Assembly: GCF_051020955.1 (NCBI RefSeq)
Contig: NW_027476196.1
Coordinates: forward strand, 310,001-374,000
Direction of reading: 5' to 3'
DNA length: 64,000 nucleotides
From: Megalopta genalis
Taxonomy: Eukaryota > Arthropoda > Insecta > Hymenoptera > Halictidae
Shown: piece by piece, positions 42,801-53,548 of the stretch
Layout: every line of letters starts with the position of its first letter
How positions within the stretch are numbered: position 1 is the stretch's first letter
Position numbers and translations under genes: made by a program
Notes under the pieces: generated by a model
What the model was told of the DNA's origin: nothing
The model's input: only the letters and a program-made list of their open reading frames with translations
Databases searched by the model: none

Positions 42801-44160
42801 TGAAGCTAAACCATTTGAATCGCATGGATTCGAAGATCAGCCTTCTACATCGCATTGATTTAAAGCTAAATCATGTGTTTCGCCTGGATTTGAAGCTAAC
42901 TCGTTCGTTTCCCTTGCATTTGCAGCTAAATCATGCACATCACAATTATTTGAAGCTAAACCATTTGATTCGCATGGATTTCAAAATAAGCCTTCTACTT
43001 CGCATTGATTTTAATCTAAATCATCTGTTTCGCATGGATTTAAATCTATCTCGTTTGTTTCGCTTGCATTTGAAGCTAAATCATGCACATCACAAGTATT
43101 TGAAGCTAAACCATTTGTTTCGCAAGGATTCGAAGATCAGCCTTCTACTTCGCATTGATAAGAAGCTAACTCATGTGTTTCGCATGGATTTGAAGCTAAC
43201 TCGTTAGTTTTGCATGCTGTTGAAGCTAAATCATGTATATCACAAGTATTTTAAGCTAAACCATTTGTTTCGCAAGAATACGAAGATCAGCCTTCTACTT
43301 CGCATTGATAAGAAGCAAAATCTTGTGTTTCGCATGGATTTGAAGCTAACTCGTTCGTTTCGCTTGCATTTGAATCTAAATCATGCACATCACAAGTATT
43401 TGAAGCTGAGCCACTTGTTTCGCATGGGTTTGAAGATAAGCCTTCTTCTTCCCATTGATTTGAAGATAAATCATGTGTTTCGCTTGGATTTCAAGCTAAA
43501 TCGTTTGTTTCGCATGCAGTTGAAGATAAATCATGTATATCACAGGTATTTCAAGCTAAACCATTTGTTTCGCATGGGTTTGAAGATAAGCCTTCTTCTT
43601 CGCATTGATTTGAAGATAAATCATGTGTTTCGCTTGGATTTCAAGCTAAATCGTTTGTTTCGCATGCAGTTGAAGATAAATCATGTATATCACAAGTATT
43701 TGAAGCTAATCCATTTGTTTCGCGTGGATTCGAATTTCAGCCTTCTACTTCGCATTGGTTTGAAGTTAAATCATATGTTTCGCATGGATTTGAAGCTAAT
43801 CGTTTGTATCGCATGCAGTTGAAGCTAAATCATGTATATCACAAGTATTTGAAGCTAAACCATTTGATTCGCATGGATTTGATGCTATGCCATCTACTTC
43901 GCTTTTATTTGAAACTGAATCATGTGTTTCTCTTGAATTTGAAGCTAACACGTTCGTTTCACATGCAGTTGAAGCTAAATCATGTATGTCACAAGTATTT
44001 GAAGCTGAACCATTTGTTTCGCACGAATATCAGGCTAAACAATGTGTTTGGAATGAATTTGAAGCTAAATCATGTGTTTCGCATAGATTTGAAGCTAACT
44101 CGTTTGTTACGCATGTAGTTGTAGCTGAATCATGTATATCCCAAGTATTTGAAGCTCAAC

Positions 44161-47100
44161 CATTTGATTCGCATGGATTTCAAAATAAGCCTTCTACTTC
44201 GCATTGATTTGAAGCGAAATCATGTGTTTCGCTTGGATTTCAAGCTAACTCGTTTGTTTCGCATGCAATTGAAGCTAAATAATGTATCAAACAAGTATTT
44301 GAATCTAAACCATTTGTTTCGCATGGATTCGAAGATCAGCCATCTACCTCGTATTGATTTAAAGCTAAATCATGTGTTTCGCATGGATTTGAAGCTAACT
44401 CGTTTGTATCGCATGCAGTTGAAGCTAAATCATCTATATCACAATTATTTGAAGCAAAACCATTTGACTTGCATGGATTTCAAAATAAGCCTTCTACTTC
44501 GCATTGATTTTAATCTAAATCATCTGTTTCGCATGGATTTAAAGCTATCTCGTTTGTTTCGCATGCAGTTGAAGATAAATCATGTATATCACAGGTATTT
44601 CAAGCTAAACCATTTGATACGCATGGATTTGAAGATAAGCCTTCTACTTCGCATTGATTTGAAGCTAAATCATGTGTTTCGCATGGATTTGAAGCTAACT
44701 CGTTAGTTTTGCATGCTGTTAAAGTTAAATCTTGTATATCACAAGTATTTGAAGCTAAACCATTTGTTTCGCAAGGATACGAAGATCAGCCTTCTACTTC
44801 GCATTGATAAGAAGCAAAATCATGTGTTTCGCATGGATTTGAAGCTAACTCGTTAGTTTCGCTTGCATTTGAAGCTAAATCATGCACATCACAAGTATTT
44901 GAAGCTGAACCACTTGTTTCGCATGGATTTGAAGATAAACCTTCTACTTCGCATTGATTTGAAGCTAAATCATGTGTTTCGCTTGGATTTCAAGCTAACT
45001 CGTTTGTTTCGCATGCAATTGAAGCTGAATCATGTATATCCCAAGTATTTGAAGCTAAACCATTTGATTCGCATGGATTTGATGCTATGCCATCTACTTC
45101 GCTTTTATTTGAAACTGAATCATGTGTTTCTCTTGAATTTGAAGCCAACACGTTCGTTTCACATGCAGTTGAAGCTAAATCATGTTTGTCACAAGTATTT
45201 GAAGCTGAACCATTTGTTTCGCACGAATATCAGGCTAAACAATGTGTTTGGAATGAATTTGAAGCTAAATCATGTGTTTCGCATAGATTTGAAGCTAACT
45301 CGTTTGTTACGCATGCAGTTGAAGCTGAATCATGTATATCCCAAGTATTTGAAGCTCAACCATTTGATTCGCATGGATTTCAAAATAAGCCTTCTACTTC
45401 GCATTGATTTGAAGCGAAATCATGTGTTTCGCTTGGATTTCAAGCTAACTCGTTTGTTTCGCATGCAATTGAAGCTAAATAATGTATCAAACAAGTATTT
45501 GAATCTAAACCATTTGTTTCGCATGGATTCGAAGATCAGCCATCTACCTCGTATTGATTTAAAGCTAAATCATATGTTTCGCATGGATTTGAAGCTAACT
45601 CGTTTGTATCGCATGCAGTTGAAGCTAAATCATGTATGTCACAAGTATTTGAAGCTGAACCATTTGTTTCGCACGAATATCAGGCTAAACCATGTGTTTG
45701 GAATGAATTTGAAGCTAAATCATGTGTTTCGCATAGATTTGAAGCTAACTCATTTGTTACGCATGCAGTTGAAGCTGAATCATGTATATCCCAAGTATTT
45801 GAAGCTCAACCATTTGATTCGCATGGATTTGAAGATAAGCCTTCTACTTCGCATTGATTTTAATCTAAATCATGTGTTTCTTATGCATTTGAAGCTAATC
45901 GTTTGTATCGCATGGAGTTGAAGCTAAATCATGTATATCACAATTATTTGAAGCTAAACCATTTGATTTTCATGGATTTCAAAATAAGCCTTCTACTTCG
46001 CATTGATTTTAATCTAAATCATCTGTTTCGCATCGATTTAAAGCTATCTCGTTTGTTTCGCATGCAGTTGAACATAAATCATGTATATCACAGGTATTTC
46101 AAGCTAAACCATTTGATTCGCATGGATTTGAAGGTAAGCCTTCTACTTCGCATTGATTTGAAGCTAAATCATGTGTTTCGCATGGATTTGAAGCTAACTC
46201 GTTAGTTTTGCATGCTGTTGAAGCTAAATCATGTATATCACAAGTATTTGAAGCTAAACCATTTGTTTCGCAAGGTTACGAAGATCAGCCTTCTACTTCG
46301 CATTGATAAGAAGCAAAATCATGTGTTTCGTATGGATTTGAAGCTAACTCGTTCGTTTCGCTTGCATTTGAAGATAAATCATGCACATCACAAGTATTTG
46401 AAGCTGAACCACTTGTTTCACATGGATTTGAAGATAAGCCTTCTACTTCGCATTGATTTGAAGCTGAATCATGTGTTTCGCTTGGATTTCAAGCTAACTC
46501 GTTTGTTTCGCATGCAATTGAAGCTAAATCATGTATATCACAATTATTTGAAGCTAATCCATTTGATTCGCATGGATTTCAAAATAAGCCTTCTACTTCG
46601 CATTGATTTTAATCTAAATCATCTGTTTCGGATGGATTTAAAGCTATCTCGTTTGTTCCGCATGCAGTGGAAGATAAATCATGTATATCACAAGAATTTG
46701 AAGCTAATCCATTTGTTTCGCGTGGATTCGAAGATCAGCCTTCTACTTCGCATTGATTTGAAGTTAAATCATATGTTTCGCATGGATTTGAAGCTAATCG
46801 TTTGTATCGCATGCAGTTGAAGCTAAATCGTGTATATCACAAGTATTTGAAGCTAAACCATTTGATTCGCATGGATTTGAAGGTAAGCCTTCTACTTCGC
46901 ATTGATTTTAATCTAAATCATGTGTTTCGCATGGATTTGAAGCTAACTCGTTCGTTTTGCATGCAGTTGAAGATAAATCATGTATATCACAGGTATTTGA
47001 AGCTAAACCACTTGTTTCGCATGGATTCGAAGATAAGCCTTCTAAATCGCATTGATTTCAAGCTAAATCATATGTTTCGCATAGATTTGAAGCTAACTCG

Positions 47101-49153
47101 CTAGTTTTGCATGCTGTTGAAGCTTATTCATGTATATCACAAGTATTTGAAGCTAAACCATTTGTTTCGCAAGGATTCGAAGATCAGCCTTCTACTTCGC
47201 ATTGATTTGAAGCTAAATCATGTGTTTCGCATGGATTTGAAGCTAACTCGTTAGTTTTGCATGCTGTTAAAGCTAAATCTTGTATATCACAAGTATTTGA
47301 AGCTAAACCATTTGTTTCGCAAGGATTCGAAGATCAGCCTTCTACTTCGCATTGATAAGAAGCAAAATCATGTGTTTCGCATGGATTTGAAGCTAACTCG
47401 TTTGTTTCACATGCAATTGAAGCTAAATCATGTATATCACAATTATTTGAAGCTAAACCATTTGATTCGCATGGATTTCAAAATAAGCCTTCTACTTCGC
47501 ATTAATTTGAAGCTAAATCATGTGTTCCGCTTGGATTTCAAGCTAACTCGTTTGTTTCGCATGCAATTGAAGCTAAAAAATGTATCAAACAAGTATTTGA
47601 ATCTAAACCATTTGTTTCGCATGGATTCGAAGATCAGCCATCTACCTCGTATTGATTTAAAGCTAAATCATGTGTTTCGCATGGATTTGAAGCTAACTCG
47701 TTTGTATCGCATGCAGTTGAAGCTAAATCATGTACATCACAATTATTTGAAGCAAAACCATTTGACTTGCATGGATTTCAAAATAAGCCTTCTACTTCGC
47801 ATTGATTTTAATCTAAATCATCTGTTTCGCATGGATTTAAAGCTATCTCGTTTGTTTCGCATGCAGTTGAAGATAAATCATGTATATCACAGGTATTTCA
47901 AGCTAAACCATTTGATACGCATGGATTTGAAGATAAGCCTTCTACTTCGCATTGATTTGAAGCTAAATCATGTGTTTCGCATGGATTTGAAGCTAACTCG
48001 TTAGTTTTGCATGCTGTTAAAGCTAAATCTTGTATATCACAAGTATTTGAAGCTAAACCATTTGTTTCGCAAGGATACGAAGATCAGCCTTCTACTTCGC
48101 ATTGATAAGAAGCAAAATCATGTGTTTCGCATGGATTTGAAGCTAACTCGTTAGTTTCGCTTGCATTTGAAGCTAAATCATGCACATCACAAGTATTTGA
48201 AGCTGAACCACTTGTTTCGCATGGATTTGAAGATAAACCTTCTACTTCGCATTGATTTGAAGCTAAATCATGTGTTTCGCTTGGATTTCAAGCTAACTCG
48301 TTTGTTTCGCATGCAATTGAAGCTAAGTCATGTATATCACAAGTATTTGAAGCTAAACCATTTGATTCGCATGGATTTGATGCTATGCCATCTACTTCGC
48401 TTTTATTTGAAACTGAATCATGTGTTTCTCTTGAATTTGAAGCCAACACGTTCGTTTCACATGCAGTTGAAGCTAAATCATGTTTGTCACAAGTATTTGA
48501 AGCTGAACCATTTGTTTCGCACGAATATCAGGCTAACCCATGTGTTTGGAATGAATTTGAAGCTAAATCATGTGTTTCGCATAGATTTGAAGCTAACTCA
48601 TTTGTTACGCATGCAGTTGAAGCTGAATCATGTATATCCCAAGTATTTGAAGCTCAACCATTTGATTCGCATGGATTTCAAAATAAGCCTTCTACTTCGC
48701 ATTGATTTGAAGCGAAATCATGTGTTTCGCTTGGATTTCAAGCTAACTCGTTTGTTTCGCATGCAATTGAAGCTAAATAATGTATCAAACAAGTATTTGA
48801 ATCTAAACCATTTGTTTCGCATGGATTCGAAGATCAGCCATCTACCTCGTATTGATTTAAAGCTAAATCATATGTTTCGCATGGATTTGAAGCTAACTCG
48901 TTCGTTTCACATGCAGTTGAAGCTAAATCATGTTTGTCACAAGTATTTGAAGCTGAACCATTTGTTTCGCACGAATATCAGGCTAACCCATGTGTTTGGA
49001 ATGAATTTGAAGCTAAATCATGTGTTTCGCATAGATTTGAAGCTAACTCATTTGTTACGCATGCAGTTGAAGCTGAATCATGTATATCCCAAGTATTTGA
49101 AGCTCAACCATTTGATTCGCATGGATTTGAAGATAAGCCTTCTACTTCGCATT
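44161..49153. repeat. 3298-bp spaced duplication
   Basis: About 44161-45855 matches 47459-49153 at offset 3298. Shared private features include aatgtatcaaacaag at 44281 and 47579, and gctgttaaag at 44714 and 48012. The copies differ at about 45600-45620 (tcgtatcgcatgcag type) against 48899-48918 (ttcgtttcacatgcag type), suggesting a short exchange. Confidence 0.78.
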
Positions 49154-50509
49154 GATTTGAAGATAAATCATGTGTTTCGCTTGGATTTCAAGCTAAATCG
49201 TTTGTTTCGCATGCAGTTGAAGATAAATCATGTATATCACAGGTATTTCAAGCTAAACCATTTGTTTCGCATGGGTTTGAAGATAAGCCTTCTTCTTCGC
49301 ATTGATTTGAAGATAAATCATGTGTTTCGCTTGGATTTCAAGCTAAATCGTTTGTTTCGCATGCAGTTGAAGATAAATCATGTATATCACAAGTATTTGA
49401 AGCTAATCCATTTGTTTCGCGTGGATTCGAAGTTCAGCCTTCTACTTCGCATTGGTTTGAAGTTAAATCATATGTTTCGCATGGATTTGAAGCTAATCGT
49501 TTGTATCGCATGCAGTTGAAGCTAAATCATGTATATCACAAGTATTTGAAACTAAATCATTTGATTCGCATGGATTCGAAGATCAGCCTTCTACTTCGCA
49601 ATTGATAAGAAGCTAAATCATGTGTTTCGCATGGATTTGAAGCTAACTCGTTCGTTTCGCATGCATTTGAAGCTAAATCATGCACATCACAAGTATTTGA
49701 AGCTGTATCACTTGTTTCGCATTGATTTGAAGCTAAATCAAGTGTTTCGCTTAGATTTGAAACTAACTAGTTTGTTTCGCAATGCAGTTGAAGATAAATC
49801 ATGTATATCACAATTATTTGAAGCGAAACCATTTGATTCGCATGGACTTCAAAATAAGCCTTCTACTTCGCATTGATTTGAAGCTAAATCATGTGTTTCG
49901 CTTGGATTTCAAGCTAACTCGTTCGTTTCGCATGTAATTGAAGCTAAATAATGTATCAAACAAGTATTTCAAGCTCAACCATTTGTTTCGCATGGATTCG
50001 AAGTTCATCCATCTACCTCGTAATGATTTGAAGCTAAATCATGTGTTTCGCATGGATTTGAAACTAACTCGTTTGTGTCGCATGCAGTTGAAGCTAAATC
50101 ATGTATATCACAATTATTTGAAACTAAATCATTTGATTCGCATGGATTCGAAGATCAGCCTTCTACTTCGCAATTGATAAGAAGCTAAATCATGTGTTTC
50201 GCATGGATTTGAAACTAACTCGTTTGTTTCACATGCAGTTGAAGCTAAATCATGTATGTCACAAGTATTTGAAACTAAATCATTTGATTCGCATGGATTC
50301 GAAGATCAGCCTTCTACTTCGCAATTGATAAGAAGCTAAATCATATGTTTCGCATGGATTTCAAGCTAACTCGTTTGTTTCACATGCAATTGAAGCTAAA
50401 TCATGTATATCACAATTATTTGAAGCTAAACCATTTGATTCGCATGGATTTCAAAATAAGCCTTCTACTTCGCATTAATTTGAAGCTAAATCATGTGTTT
50501 CGCTTGGAT

Positions 50510-53056
50510 TTCAGGCTAACTCGTTTGTTTCGCATGTAATTGAAGCTAAATAATGTATCAAACTAGTATTTCAAGCTCAAGCATTTGTTTCGCATGGATT
50601 CGAAGATCTGCCATCTACCTCGTAATGATTTGAAGATAAATCATGTGTATCGCATGGATTTGAAACTAACTCGTTTGTGTCGCATGCAGTTGAAGCTAAA
50701 TCATGTATATCACAATTATTTGAAACTAAATCATTTGATTCGCATGGATTCGAAGATCAGCCTTCTACTTCGCAATTGATAAGAAGCTAAATCTTGTGTT
50801 TCGCATGGATTTCAAGCTAACTCGTTTGTTTCGCATGCAATTGAAGCTAAATCATGTATCAAACAAGTATTTGAAGCTAAACCATTTGTTTCGCATGGAT
50901 TCGAAGATCAGCCATCTACCTCGCATTGATTTGAAGCTAAATCATGTGATTCGCTTGCATTTGAAGTTAACTCGTTTCTTTCGCATGCATTTGAAGCTAA
51001 ATCATGTATATCACAAGTATTTGGAGCTAAACCATTTGTTTCGCATGGATTCGAAGATAAGCCTTCTACTTCGCATTGATTTGAAGCTAAATCATGACTA
51101 TCGCTAGGATTTGAAGCTAACTCGTTTGTTTCGCATACTGTTGAAGCTAAATCATGTATAACACAAGTATTTGAGCCTGAGCCATTTGTTTCGCATGGAT
51201 TCGAAGATCAGCCTCCTAATTCGCATCGATTTGAAGGTAAATCATGTCTTTTGCATGGATTTAAAGCTAACTCGTTTGTTTCACCTGGAATTGAATCTAT
51301 ATCAGTGATATTCGCAAGTATTTGAAGCTAAATCATTCGTTTCGCTGGATTTGAAGCTAAGCCTTCTACTTCGCATTGATTTGAATCTAAATCATGTGTT
51401 TCGCTTGGATTTGAAGCTAACTCGTTGGTTTTGCATGCAGTTGAAGCAAAATCACGCATATCACAAGTATTTGAAGCTAAACCATTTGAATCGCATGGAT
51501 TCGAAGATCAGCCTTCTACATCGCATTGATTTAAAGCTAAATCATGTGTTTCGCCTGGATTTGAAGCTAACTCGTTCGTTTCCCTTGCATTTGCAGCTAA
51601 ATCATGCACATCACAATTATTTGAAGCTAAACCATTTGATTCGCATGGATTTCAAAATAAGCCTTCTACTTCGCATTGATTTTAATCTAAATCATCTGTT
51701 TCGCATGGATTTAAATCTATCTCGTTTGTTTCGCTTGCATTTGAAGCTAAATCATGCACATCACAAGTATTTGAAGCTGAACCACTTGTTTTGCATGGAT
51801 TTGAAGATAAGCCTTCTACTTCGCATTGATTTGAAGCTAAATCATGTGTTTCGCTTGGATTTGAAACTAACTAGTTTGTTTCGTAATGCAGTTGAAGCTA
51901 AATCATGTATATCACAATTATTTGAAGCTAAACCATTTGATTCGCATGGATTTCAAAATAAGCCTTCTACTTCGCATTGATTTTAATCTAAATCATCTGT
52001 TTCGCATGGATTTCAAGCTAACTCGTTTGTTTCGCATGTAATTGAAGCTAAATAATGTATCAAACTAGTATTTCAAGCTCAAGCATTTGTTTCGCATGGA
52101 TTCGAAGATCTGCCATCTACCTCGTAATGATTTGAAGATAAATCATGTGTTTCGCATGGATTTGAAACTAACTCGTTTGTGTCGCATGCAGTTGAAGCTA
52201 AATCATGTATATCACAATTATTTGAAACTAAATCATTTGATTCGCATGGATTCGAAGATCAGCCTTCTACTTCGCAATTGATAAGAAGCTAAATCATGTG
52301 TTTCGCATGGATTTCAAGCTAACCCGTTTGTTTCGCATGCAATTGAAGCTAAATCATGTATCAAACAAGTATTTGAAGCTAAACCATTTGTTTCGCATGG
52401 ATTCGAAGATCAGCCATCTACCTCGCATTGATTTGAAGCTAAATCATGTGATTCGCTTGCATTTGAAGTTAACTCGTTTCTTTCGCATGCATTTGAAGCT
52501 AAATCATGTATATCACAAATATTTGGAGCTAAACCATTTGTTTCGCATGGATTCGAAGATAAGCCTTCTACTTCGCATTGATTTGAAGCTAAATCATGAC
52601 TATCGCTAGGATTTGAAGCTAACTCGTTTGTTTCGCATACTGTTGAAGCTAAATCATGTATAACACAAGTATTTGAGCCTGAGCCATTTGTTTCGCATGG
52701 ATTCGAAGATCAGCCTCCTAATTCGCATTGATTTGAAGGTAAATCATGTCTTTTGCATGGATTTAAAGCTAACTCGTTTGTTTCACCTGCAATTGAATCT
52801 ATATCAGTGATATTCGCAAGTATTTGAAGCTAAATCATTCGTTTCGCTGGATTTGAAGCTAAGCCTTCTACTTCGCATTGATTTGAATCTAAATCATGTG
52901 TTTCGCTTGGATTTGAAGCTAACTCGTTGGTTTTGCATGCAGTTGAAGCAAAATCACGCATATCACAAGTATTTGAAGCTAAACCATTTGAATCGCATGG
53001 ATTCGAAGATCAGCCTTCTACATCGCATTGATTTAAAGCTAAATCATGTGTTTCGC
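50510..53056. repeat. 1502-bp tandem duplication
   Basis: About 50510-51554 matches 52012-53056 at offset 1502. The copies share rare variants, including aaactagtatttcaagctc, cgtaatgatttg and cgcaattgataag. Visible differences are single bases, for example tcgcatcgat at 51221 against tcgcattgat at 52723. The copies part at 51555 and 53057. Confidence 0.82.
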
Positions 53057-53525
53057 ATGGATTTGAACCTAAATCGTTTGTTTCGCATGCATTTGAGGCT
53101 AAATCATGTATATCACAAGTATTTGAATCTAAATGATTTGTTTCGCATGGTTTCGAAGATTAGCCTTCTACTTCGTATTGAATTGAAGCTAAATCACGTG
53201 TTTCGCTTGGATTTGAAGCTAATTCGCTCGTTTCTCACGCAGTTGAATCTGAATCATGTATATCACAACTATTTGAAACTAAACCATTTGATTGGCATGG
53301 ATTTGAAGATAAGCCTTCCTCTTCGCATTTATTTGAAGCTAAATCATGTGATCCGCAAGGATTAGAAGCTAAGCCTTCAACTTCGCATTGATTTGAAACT
53401 AAACCATTTGTTTCGCAAGGATTCGAAGATCTGCCTTCTACTTCGCATTGATAAGAAGCTAACTCATGTGTTTCGCATGGATTTGAAGCCAACTCGTTAG
53501 TTTTGCATGCTGTTGAAGCTAAATC

Positions 53526-53539
53526 ATGTATATCACAAG
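53526..53539. repeat. Target-site duplication, left copy
   Basis: The 14 bases atgtatatcacaag end a type 2 and open a type 3 monomer, and are followed directly by non-satellite sequence. The same 14 bases follow the retrotransposon. R1 elements typically make 14-bp duplications. Confidence 0.9.
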
Positions 53540-53548
53540 GTAGAGTTC

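Larger units (their letters stand above)
1..53539. repeat. Satellite array, left part, about 30-bp monomers in 150-bp pentamers
   Basis: The whole stretch is tandem monomers of about 30 bp sharing the core ttgaagctaa, roughly 1,780 copies, about 37-40% GC. Five monomer types recur in order. Type 1 ends ctcgtttg; type 2 starts tttcgcatgcag and ends atcatgta; type 3 starts tatcacaagtat and ends ccatttg; type 4 ends gccttcta; type 5 starts cttcgcattga and ends atcatgtg. Together they make a 150-bp pentamer. Phase is kept over kilobases, apart from recurrent 29- and 31-base monomers. No unique sequence longer than a monomer occurs before the retrotransposon. The array begins before base 1. I do not recognise the family by name. 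Its chromosomal location (centromeric, pericentromeric or subtelomeric) cannot be told from sequence alone. Confidence 0.97.
42715..53539. repeat. Homogenised higher-order region 2
   Basis: The variant monomers of region 1 return here (gattttaatc, gataagaag, the cgcacgaatatcagg module), mixed with local variants such as cttcgcaattgataag. About 42717-43102 matches 51388-51773 at offset 8671. About 43541-43810 matches 49238-49507 at offset about 5697. The region ends at the retrotransposon. Confidence 0.75.

Noticed and set aside
1..53539. CRISPR array (about 30-base repeats, regularly spaced)
   Set aside because: There are no unique spacers. The whole 30-base unit is repeated, variants recur in order, and the context is a eukaryotic satellite with a non-LTR element.
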